21,322 bases of DNA from Ruminococcus sp. (GTDB lineage: Bacteria; Bacillota; Clostridia; Oscillospirales; Acutalibacteraceae), in NCBI GenBank assembly GCA_003521625.1, contig DPHV01000006.1:1-21322 (forward strand). The letters are read 5' to 3'. The position numbers and the translations under genes are program-made. Positions 14,509 to 21,322 of this stretch are shown piece by piece. The notes under the pieces were generated by a model, which was not told where the DNA came from, searched no databases, and saw only the letters and a program-made list of their open reading frames with translations. Numbering within the stretch: the stretch's first letter is position 1; every line of letters begins with the position of its first letter.

Positions 14509-14515
14509 AATATCA
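14500..14515. promoter_or_regulatory. 16-base palindrome over the OPT -10 box
   Basis: TGATATTATAATATCA is a perfect palindrome that covers the -10 hexamer and the likely start point. Its position is that of an operator for a repressor, but in AT-rich DNA chance palindromes occur. Confidence 0.4.
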
Positions 14516-14613
14516 ATAGTCATAATGCGTCGATTTTTTACAAAGTTTTGGTAAATTTTGTATATATTGCGTGCGTATGACACAACTACACTTCATTTTG
14601 AAAGGAGAAAAAA

Positions 14614-16539
14614 ATGAAAAGCAACAAGGAATTCAAGCCATATATTCCTGCCGAAAAAATAACGCCGGAGCTGACCGTAACATCAATCATTATGGGTATA
14701 CTGCTCGCAATAATATTCGGCGCTGCAAATGCCTATCTGGGATTGAGAGTAGGTATGACGGTATCTGCTTCTATCCCAGCTGCCGTAATTGCTATGGGCG
14801 TTATACGCATTATTATGCGAAAAAACTCAATTCTGGAAAGTAATATGGTACAAACTATCGGTTCAGCAGGTGAATCGCTTGCTGCCGGTGCAATTTTCAC
14901 CCTGCCTGCCCTGTTTTTATGGGCAAGCGACGGTGTTATGGAAAAACCAAATCTGCTTGAAATCACATTAATTGCTCTTATCGGCGGTCTGCTCGGCGTA
15001 TTCTTTATGGTACCGCTCCGCAATGCTCTTATTGTCCGTGAGCACGGTGTCCTGCCCTATCCCGAAGGTCAGGCATGTGCAGAGGTTATGCTCGCAGGCG
15101 AAGAGGGCGGTTCAAGTGCTTCAACCGTATTTGCAGGCATGGGATTTGCCGCATTCTTTAAATTCATAATTGACGGTCTTAAGGTTGTTCCCGGAGAGGT
15201 GTCAATTGAGGGTACGGCAAAAACCTATCCCGGTGCTATCGGAACACAGATTTATCCGGCAGTAATGAGCGTAGGATATATATGCGGTCCGAAAATTTCA
15301 TCCTATATGTTCGCAGGAGGTCTTGTAAGCTGGCTTGTGCTTATACCTATGATTGTACTTTTCGGCAGCAGCATAACTATGTATCCCGGAACGGTATCAG
15401 TCGGAGAAATATTCGCAGACAGCGGTGCAAGCGGAATCTGGAGTACATATATTCGCTATATCGGTGCAGGCGCACTTGCCGCAGGCGGAGTCATAAGCCT
15501 TATTAAATCACTTCCTCTTATTGTTCGCACATTTCGTGACGCAATCAAGGGAATGAGCGGAAGCAAAAATCAGAATCCGGCAAGAACAGCTCAGGATTTG
15601 AATATCAGAATTGTCTTAATTTCCATTTTGCTTCTTACTCTTGCTGTATGGCTCATCCCTGCAATCCCTATCTCCCTCCTCGGTGCAATTATAGTTGTTA
15701 TCTTCGGATTCTTCTTTGCAACCGTTTCATCACGTATGGTAGGTCTGGTAGGTTCCAGCAACAACCCTGTTTCGGGTATGGCTATCGCAACGCTTCTTAT
15801 TACTACTCTTATTCTTAAGCTTACAGGCGAAGCAGGTGCTTCGGGTATGCAGGCTGCTATTGCTATCGGTTCGATTATTTGCATTGTATCTGCTATTGCC
15901 GGCGATACCTCGCAGGATTTAAAGACGGGTTATCTGCTTGGCGCAACTCCAAAGAAACAGCAAATCGGCGAATTAATAGGTGTTATTGCCGCAGCTCTTG
16001 CAATCGGCGGAACATTATATCTTCTCGACAGCGCATGGGGCTTCGGTACACAGGAACTTGCCGCTCCTCAGGCGACTCTGATGAAAATGGTAATTGAGGG
16101 AATTATGGGCGGTAATCTGCCGTGGGGACTTATACTGATTGGTGTATTTTTAGCTTTATTTATTGAAATCCTCGGCATTCCCGTACTGCCGTTTGCAATC
16201 GGAATTTATCTGCCCGTTCAACTCAATGCGTGCATTATGGTCGGCGGCTTGATTCGTCTTTTCTTTGACAGAATGAAGGAAAGCGACAAAAAGAAAGGCA
16301 TCATCAATGATGGAATACTGTTCTGTTCCGGTATGATTGCAGGCGAAGGATTAGTAGGTATTATCCTTGCAATTCTTGCAGTATTCGGCTTTGGCTCCTT
16401 TATCGACCTGTCAGGTTTTATTAATCTTCCCACATGGGCTTCACAAATCGGCAGTCTTATTGTATTTGCATTAATAATTCTATGTCTGCTGAAATTCAGC
16501 CTTTGGAAAAAAACATCTAAGAAGACCGATAAAAAATGA
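14614..16539 (+). CDS. OPT family oligopeptide transporter
   Basis: The 641-residue integral membrane protein belongs to the OPT (oligopeptide transporter) superfamily, proton-coupled importers of small peptides or metal-chelate compounds. It is almost wholly hydrophobic, with about 14-16 predicted helices. Recognisable features are the N-terminal KPYIPAEKITPELTVTSIIM and GAANAYLGLRVGMTVSASIP, the loop YPEGQACAEVMLAGEEGGSS, and GIPVLPFAIGIYLPVQLN toward the C terminus, all typical of bacterial OPT proteins. A GGAGA site six to eight bases upstream supports the ATG. The stop overlaps the start of the PqqD gene by four bases (ATGA). The substrate cannot be told from sequence. Confidence 0.95.
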   Translation: MKSNKEFKPYIPAEKITPELTVTSIIMGILLAIIFGAANAYLGLRVGMTVSASIPAAVIAMGVIRIIMRKNSILESNMVQTIGSAGESLAAGAIFTLPALFLWASDGVMEKPNLLEITLIALIGGLLGVFFMVPLRNALIVREHGVLPYPEGQACAEVMLAGEEGGSSASTVFAGMGFAAFFKFIIDGLKVVPGEVSIEGTAKTYPGAIGTQIYPAVMSVGYICGPKISSYMFAGGLVSWLVLIPMIVLFGSSITMYPGTVSVGEIFADSGASGIWSTYIRYIGAGALAAGGVISLIKSLPLIVRTFRDAIKGMSGSKNQNPARTAQDLNIRIVLISILLLTLAVWLIPAIPISLLGAIIVVIFGFFFATVSSRMVGLVGSSNNPVSGMAIATLLITTLILKLTGEAGASGMQAAIAIGSIICIVSAIAGDTSQDLKTGYLLGATPKKQQIGELIGVIAAALAIGGTLYLLDSAWGFGTQELAAPQATLMKMVIEGIMGGNLPWGLILIGVFLALFIEILGIPVLPFAIGIYLPVQLNACIMVGGLIRLFFDRMKESDKKKGIINDGILFCSGMIAGEGLVGIILAILAVFGFGSFIDLSGFINLPTWASQIGSLIVFALIILCLLKFSLWKKTSKKTDKK

Positions 16540-16889
16540 AAAAGAAAAATGTAATCACAAAAAACTATCTTGAAAAAATCCCTACTTGTAGTCCGGAAAT
16601 TAAATGGAGTAAAGACGAAAAGGGAATTGTAACCTTGGAGATTGAAAACAAGGGTTGGGCAAACCGTATTGCTCAAGTTGTTTTTCGCCGTCCGAAGATA
16701 AGCTATATTCACCTTGACAGTCTTGGCAGCTTTGTCTGGCCGCTGATTGACGGTAAATCAAACATTATTGAAATCGGAGAAGCGGTTGACAAGGAATTCG
16801 GCGAAAAGGCTAAACCGCTTTATGAACGACTTGCCCGTTACTTCCAGATTCTTGAAAGCTACCATTTTATCGATTGGGTAGAAGCCTGA
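16536..16889 (+). CDS. PqqD family peptide-chaperone-like protein
   Basis: The 117-residue protein has a PqqD fold in its C-terminal half (about residues 55-115): the pattern LDSLGSFVWPLIDGKSNIIE, then AVDKEFGEKAKPLYERLARY. In ribosomal peptide pathways PqqD (or RRE) domains hold the leader peptide for a radical SAM enzyme. Here no radical SAM protein or precursor peptide is seen, and the only partner is the OPT transporter, with which it overlaps by four bases. The first 55 residues are of unknown role (EIKWSKDEKGIVTLEIENKG). A link between peptide binding and peptide uptake is an inference. A strong terminator follows. Confidence 0.85.
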   Translation: MKKKNVITKNYLEKIPTCSPEIKWSKDEKGIVTLEIENKGWANRIAQVVFRRPKISYIHLDSLGSFVWPLIDGKSNIIEIGEAVDKEFGEKAKPLYERLARYFQILESYHFIDWVEA

Positions 16890-16944
16890 TATCAGGCTGA
16901 TTAAATGAGCATTTCAGATTTTCATTCTAAATTCAAAAGTCTAA

Positions 16945-17010
16945 ATTAAAAAATAGCAGGACTGCACAATTACAGTAAAGCTTACCGTAAATTGTGCAGT
17001 CCTGTTTTTA
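16945..17010. terminator. Bidirectional terminator between PqqD gene and transglutaminase gene
   Basis: CAGGACTGCACAATT (16957-16971) pairs with AATTGTGCAGTCCTG (16990-17004), a 15-bp perfect stem. The plus strand continues TTTTTATTTTA; the minus strand continues CTATTTTTTA. The stop of the minus-strand gene lies within the plus-side U-run. Confidence 0.92.
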
Positions 17011-19209
17011 TTTTACGAGAACAAGAATGAATTTAAAATAAAACCTCTTGATTTTTGAGCTGTTGCGCAAAAGCTCCTTTTCAGCGTCGTCGTGATAAGA
17101 CATAAGCGATTTCAGCTCATCTTTGCTAATCGTGTGACTGCTGAACCTCGCTTTCAGTGCAATTTCCTTTATCTCGTCGGGAATTACGTTATTTGAAAAT
17201 CTGCCAAGGGATTCAATATGACGGAAAATATAAATTGCCCGACTGTTATTTCTGCCCTTTGAAAAACGATTATTCCGGATTGTCAGCAGGATTTTTCGCC
17301 TGATTAATACAGCCGCCGCAAGTAACAATAATATGATTATCACTGACAAAACAATTTGAATTGCCCCAAAACTATTATTTTCTTTATTGGAATTATTGCT
17401 TGTTACAGAAGGCATTTCGGGTGTGTTCTCGGTGGCAGTTGTTGCTGATTGTGTAGCTTTTGTTGCAGGCTCGGTTTCAGCCTGAGTATTATTCTGCGTT
17501 GCTTTTGTTTCTTCTGTCACCGAATTATACTGTGCCGGCTCAAAAGAAGCAGGTGTTGCGTCAAGAGGAATCCAGCAACCCATTTCATCGTCAAAGTACT
17601 CTGCCCAAGCGTGGGCATTGTCAGAGGAAACAACCTCCCACTCCCCTGCCTTTGCATTTACGCAGTAACCTGTAACGTACCTTGTCGGCACTCCGTAGGC
17701 TCGCAGCATTGCCGCTGCAGCCGCCGCATAGTGAACGCAGTAGCCCGACTTTGCCTTTGTCAGAAACCAGACGGGAAAATCCTCCCCCTCGGGCATAATC
17801 TCTGCATCAAGCGAGTAGTAACCACGTGATGAAACAAAGTCTTTTACAAGCTTTGCAAGCTGTGTATTTGTTTTATAGCCGTATAAGGAACTGTCATCAT
17901 TTTCTTCTTCGCCGAATCTCGGTAAATATATTCCGTTCTGTTCGCCTATTTCAACCAGCTTTTCCCTTGTTTTTTCGGGAAGCTGTGTGTAGCTGTCGTA
18001 GACAAAATCCTTGTATTCATAATACGACGAAGATGTGCTTGAGTAGTAAACCTCGTTTTCAGAGTACGGCAGGTAATTCAACTCATAGGAAACATATTTC
18101 AAATTGTTTTTTACAAGCACATCGCTGACGGTTTCAAAATCTTTTGGAATTTCCTTTGTAAAATACGGAGTGTACATTATATTTTCTCCGTTTTCCGTAA
18201 TAACGCTTAATGACGATGCTTTTTCGAAGCCGTCCTTTGTCATAGTAAAGGAGTTGTAATCCTGCGGTCGTAACTCGTTCTGCTCGTCGGTGAGAATAGA
18301 CCACTTATTTTCCGAGTAGTTTGCATACGAAACGCCCTTGAGATACATTTTGCCTCCGTTGTCGGTCAGAATTCTCATCACCTTTTTGCCCTGCTGTTCA
18401 AGCTTGCCGAGCTTTGTAAGGTCCTCGGTATCGTCTATAAAATTACCGACGGATGATATTTGTGACGAAGAGCCTTGTCCGCCCTTTATGCCTGTTATTC
18501 TCTCGGCGTAGCTTAACAAACTATCCTGCCAGTCATACCTTTTATAATTCTCGACAGGAAATATAGAGCAGATTATTATTGAAACAACCAAAATTACGGC
18601 GGTTGCACCAAGCATAACCGCTCCGCTCTGTGCCGGATTTTTTCTGCGTACAAATGACGTGATATACAGTGCAAAAAGCAGTGATACTACAACAACCAAA
18701 GGTACAAGTGACGGGAGCGTGTCAATGATAATAAAGCAAGGAATAAGGACAAGTACCGACAGCATAAGTATCGGATAAATCCTTCTTATACGCACAAGCG
18801 AATTTACAAAAGACGCACTTAATAAAAACGAAAGGAGTACGAATAAATAATCTGCGCTGACTGATTTCATTGAAGTCAACACTACCGAGGCAGGACAAGG
18901 CAGATATTTTGAGTAGATTTCAAGCACGCAGTTTACTGCGTAATTCACTTGTGAGAGAAGTACTTCAAGCGAAAACAGCACCGTAAAAATAAACACTGCC
19001 GCCGTTACGAGGTGGCAAATAAGAAAGGTTGATTTTCGCTCTACAAGCTTTGCAATAAGTGCAAAATACGATGTAAAAATCAAGCTTGACGTTACGACAA
19101 CAAAAGGCGACGCCGAGATAGAGAATGACGAGGAAAAGCACCAAATCAGAGAAAGCACAAGCGTCAGCGAAGCAGCAGAGCTTACGAAAAATTCTGTTTT
19201 GTTTTTCAT
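17008..19209 (-). CDS. Membrane-bound transglutaminase-like protein (TgpA type)
   Basis: The 733-residue protein has several N-terminal membrane helices (about residues 8-220), an extracellular transglutaminase-like domain and a C-terminal membrane helix near 625-645 followed by a cytoplasmic tail. The catalytic triad is visible: Cys491 in SGYCVHYAAA, His533 in DNAHAWAEYF and Asp550 in IPLDATP. After the domain comes a Thr/Glu/Ala-rich linker. Such proteins may cleave or crosslink peptides at the cell surface; the substrate is unknown. It overlaps the DUF58 gene by four bases and completes a MoxR-DUF58-transglutaminase operon, a widespread arrangement. The ATG at 19209 is well supported by that overlap. 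Confidence 0.93.
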   Translation of the reverse strand: MKNKTEFFVSSAASLTLVLSLIWCFSSSFSISASPFVVVTSSLIFTSYFALIAKLVERKSTFLICHLVTAAVFIFTVLFSLEVLLSQVNYAVNCVLEIYSKYLPCPASVVLTSMKSVSADYLFVLLSFLLSASFVNSLVRIRRIYPILMLSVLVLIPCFIIIDTLPSLVPLVVVVSLLFALYITSFVRRKNPAQSGAVMLGATAVILVVSIIICSIFPVENYKRYDWQDSLLSYAERITGIKGGQGSSSQISSVGNFIDDTEDLTKLGKLEQQGKKVMRILTDNGGKMYLKGVSYANYSENKWSILTDEQNELRPQDYNSFTMTKDGFEKASSLSVITENGENIMYTPYFTKEIPKDFETVSDVLVKNNLKYVSYELNYLPYSENEVYYSSTSSSYYEYKDFVYDSYTQLPEKTREKLVEIGEQNGIYLPRFGEEENDDSSLYGYKTNTQLAKLVKDFVSSRGYYSLDAEIMPEGEDFPVWFLTKAKSGYCVHYAAAAAAMLRAYGVPTRYVTGYCVNAKAGEWEVVSSDNAHAWAEYFDDEMGCWIPLDATPASFEPAQYNSVTEETKATQNNTQAETEPATKATQSATTATENTPEMPSVTSNNSNKENNSFGAIQIVLSVIIILLLLAAAVLIRRKILLTIRNNRFSKGRNNSRAIYIFRHIESLGRFSNNVIPDEIKEIALKARFSSHTISKDELKSLMSYHDDAEKELLRNSSKIKRFYFKFILVLVK

Positions 19210-20171
19210 ACTCCGCTCACCTCCTCACCGCTCTCCCCGATTGCATACACAAGCGAGGGTGCTGTATCGGCAAAGCAAGTGTTATAAGGCTGATTTCTGT
19301 ATAACGCCTTGATAAACTCTTTCTGCTGTGTGGGATTGGCAATTGACGAAATTTCTCTTCCGTTATTAAACACAAGGCAGGGTGTACCGTTTTTATTCAG
19401 GTAATTGCAGACGTACATAAACCGAGCCATAATATCGTCATTTATGTCAGCGTTTTGAGTGAATAACAGCCTGACATAGAATTGTCTGTAAATCGGAGTG
19501 CTCGGCTCACGCACAATCAAATCATCATATTTTGACGAAAGCTTCCAGTGGATATTCTTAAGGCTGTCGCCGCTCTGATACTGTCTTAATTCGTAATAGT
19601 CTGAAAATCCTCCGTTTTTCGGCTTGTAACCTACAATTGAAATTTTACTGCTGTCCGGCAGAACGGAAGGCTTTTTAGTCTTTGGCATAACGTCACAATT
19701 TATGTTGCAATCAAGCTTTATCGGGATAAAGAAAATCCCCGTCATATCGTAGATTTTTGCATATTTCGCCGTAATATTAACACAGCCGCAGTGCTTGGAA
19801 AACCTGTTGCATTTCGTATAAAACGGCTTTTTGAGCGTGCCTGAATAAATGATTTTCAGCTTTTCGCTCTGACTGCAAAAGCCATTTTTAACATTCAGCT
19901 TGATTTTTACACGGGGGCAGAATACTGCTCTGCCTTTTTTGCCCGTAACACCGACATAAAAATCGTCGCCGACTTTTATGCTGTCGTGGGTAAAAACAAG
20001 AACTCCGTTTACTGCACTGCAAATCATAAACGGCAGGCTGACAATAAGCGATACAAGCGGAATTGCTATTGTTAAGACAAGCAGAAACCACGAAAACCAA
20101 CCGAAGTAAAATATGTTGAAAACAAAGGCAGAGATGAGAAGTAAAAGATAGATTACAATATTTTTTATCAT
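19206..20171 (-). CDS. DUF58 domain protein
   Basis: The 321-residue protein starts with two membrane helices (about residues 5-55) and has the DUF58 signature in its C-terminal half: YYELRQYQSGDSLKNIHWKL, then YDDLIVREPSTP. DUF58 proteins sit between MoxR ATPases and transglutaminase or von Willebrand factor A proteins, and are thought to take part in assembling or activating surface complexes; the exact role is not known. The middle part looks like a beta-rich extracytoplasmic or cytoplasmic domain. The ATG at 20171 follows the MoxR stop by two bases, with GAGGAT inside the MoxR coding end as ribosome binding site. Confidence 0.92.
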   Translation of the reverse strand: MIKNIVIYLLLLISAFVFNIFYFGWFSWFLLVLTIAIPLVSLIVSLPFMICSAVNGVLVFTHDSIKVGDDFYVGVTGKKGRAVFCPRVKIKLNVKNGFCSQSEKLKIIYSGTLKKPFYTKCNRFSKHCGCVNITAKYAKIYDMTGIFFIPIKLDCNINCDVMPKTKKPSVLPDSSKISIVGYKPKNGGFSDYYELRQYQSGDSLKNIHWKLSSKYDDLIVREPSTPIYRQFYVRLLFTQNADINDDIMARFMYVCNYLNKNGTPCLVFNNGREISSIANPTQQKEFIKALYRNQPYNTCFADTAPSLVYAIGESGEEVSGV

Positions 20172-20173
20172 AA

Positions 20174-21100
20174 CTAAATCCTCGGCGCTCTGACCTTTGA
20201 CAAAATATGCTTGAGCACCTGCTCACTGCTTAAGTGTCTTGAAACCGATTCGGAGCTTAAAATAATTCTGTGACCGAGGGTGGGCAAAAACACATTCTGA
20301 ATATCCTGCGGAGTAACGTAGTCCTTGCCTGCGGCATATGCCGCCGCCTTTGCCATATCGGTAAGCGAAAGCGTAGCTCTCGGACTTGCACCACGCAGAA
20401 TAAGATTGCTGTTTCTCGTTGCCGAAGCAAGCGAAACGATATACTCGGCAATTTCCCTCTTTACAAAAACCTCTTTTACGCTGTTCTGCATTTCAACAAG
20501 TTGTTCTTTTGTCACAACGCAGTTTACGTCGTCAAGCGGATTGCTGTAACTGCGGTTCAAGAGCATTTTGCACTCGGAGTCATTGTCGGGATAGCCCATT
20601 GAAATTCTTACCATAAAGCGGTCAGTCTGCGAATCGGGCAGAAGCTGTGTTCCCGACGCACCGGCAGGATTCTGCGTTGCGATAACCGAAAACGGACGTT
20701 CAAGCGGATAGGAATGTCCTTCAACAGTCACCTGCTGTTCCTCCATAGCTTCAAGCAGAGCCGCCTGAGTACGGCTTGAGGTTCTGTTAAGCTCGTCCGC
20801 AAGGAAAAGATTGCAGAATATTGCGCCCTTGTTAAAGGTAATTTTTCCGCTGTCCTTGTTGTATACGGCAAAGCCTGTAATGTCTGACGGCAGAGTGTCG
20901 GGAGTAAACTGCACACGGTTGTATTTAAGACCGAGTGCCTTTGAAAAAGCAACCGCCATTGTAGTTTTGCCCACACCGGGGATATCCTCAATCAGTATGT
21001 TTCCGTTAGCGAGAATTGCAAGCAGCGAGGTTACAATTGCCCTATCCTTGCCGTTCACCGCCTCTTTTACTTCGTTTACTATTAACTGAAAATTGTTCAT
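20174..21100 (-). CDS. MoxR family AAA+ ATPase
   Basis: The 308-residue cytoplasmic ATPase is the first gene of the MoxR-DUF58-transglutaminase operon. Walker A is EDIPGVGKTT at residues 38-47, Walker B is LFLADELNR at 98-106, and sensor 1 is VIATQNPAG, all typical of MoxR proteins, which act as chaperones that help activate or assemble partner complexes. The C-terminal lid includes LRGASPRATLSLTDMAKAAA. The ATG at 21100 has AAAGGTGA upstream. A TATAAT box lies at 21126-21131, at the edge of the right repeat, but no good -35 was found there. Confidence 0.95.
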   Translation of the reverse strand: MNNFQLIVNEVKEAVNGKDRAIVTSLLAILANGNILIEDIPGVGKTTMAVAFSKALGLKYNRVQFTPDTLPSDITGFAVYNKDSGKITFNKGAIFCNLFLADELNRTSSRTQAALLEAMEEQQVTVEGHSYPLERPFSVIATQNPAGASGTQLLPDSQTDRFMVRISMGYPDNDSECKMLLNRSYSNPLDDVNCVVTKEQLVEMQNSVKEVFVKREIAEYIVSLASATRNSNLILRGASPRATLSLTDMAKAAAYAAGKDYVTPQDIQNVFLPTLGHRIILSSESVSRHLSSEQVLKHILSKVRAPRI

Positions 21101-21128
21101 AATTCACCTTTTATTTATATTTTAAATT

Positions 21129-21322
21129 ATAATTTAGCCGAGTGCCTCGGCGGGCAAATCGAGTGGAAAAGTCGATATGTTAGGAGAAAATTGTAGCCCG
21201 AATTTTAACTTGATATATAGGTAACGTTTCGGGACGTCAAGGTGATTCCCCTATTAGGGGAAATGTCGCAAAGCGACAAAAGGGTTGCCGTTTTCGCAGA
21301 AAAGCCGTCCCCTACGGCGATA
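21129..21322 (-). repeat. Right copy of the dispersed intergenic repeat, with an added hairpin segment
   Basis: This is the inverted partner of 42-176. It keeps the same outer (21304-21322) and inner parts (21129-21242) but has about 61 bases at 21243-21303 where the left copy has two. That segment contains TTCCCCTA-T-TAGGGGAA and TGTCGC-AAA-GCGACA hairpins. The GCCGAG-TGC-CTCGGC stem (21137-21151) points inward, as in the left copy. The window ends inside or at the end of the repeat. Confidence 0.85.

Noticed and set aside
1..21322. CRISPR array, tRNA, rRNA, transposase or integrase
   Set aside because: No regularly spaced direct repeats, no cloverleaf sequence that I could recognise, and no mobile-element proteins among the frames.

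Overview
The window looks like a chromosomal segment of a moderately AT-rich Gram-positive Clostridia member, most likely of the Oscillospiraceae/Ruminococcus type. This is an inference from gene content and protein style: a SigH-like sigma factor, a PdaB-like deacetylase, the trmK-nif3 pair, Thr/Pro-rich linkers of the TEPT kind in surface proteins, several TTG starts and strong GGAGG ribosome binding sites. No rRNA, tRNA, CRISPR array, transposase or integrase is visible.

Layout. (1) 218-4249, all minus strand: comM, then a compact DUF1858-trmK-nif3 run with overlapping reading frames, then trmB. (2) 4473-5409, plus strand: a SigH-like sigma factor and a double zinc-ribbon protein, divergent from comM. 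(3) 5492-6724, minus: a ClC-type channel whose gating glutamate position carries valine. (4) 6872-13130: a cell-envelope block with a PdaB-like polysaccharide deacetylase, an FN3-L,D-transpeptidase, an unknown small protein, a GH25 lysozyme-like lipoprotein, luxS, and a membrane-anchored G5-M23 endopeptidase. (5) 13131-13820: a structured intergenic stretch with several hairpins and a candidate minus-strand small RNA. (6) 13824-14330: a small two-gene module ending in a sigma region 4-like HTH protein. (7) 14614-16889: an OPT-family peptide transporter translationally coupled to a PqqD-fold protein. (8) 17008-21100, minus: MoxR ATPase, DUF58 protein and transglutaminase, a recognised three-gene arrangement.

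The whole block is bracketed by two copies of the same intergenic repeat in inverted orientation (42-176 and 21129-21322), about 20.95 kb apart. The right copy carries about 60 extra bases that fold into small hairpins. This is the clearest non-genic structure in the window.

Functional themes. At least four genes cut, modify or crosslink peptidoglycan, and one of them (M23) has a perfect match to the published WalR box between its promoter and its start. tRNA modification (TrmB, TrmK) clusters at the left. I found no obvious defence system or biosynthetic cluster. The best candidates for something undescribed are the small RNA near 13281-13361, the OPT-PqqD pair, the sigma-4-like module and the repeat family.
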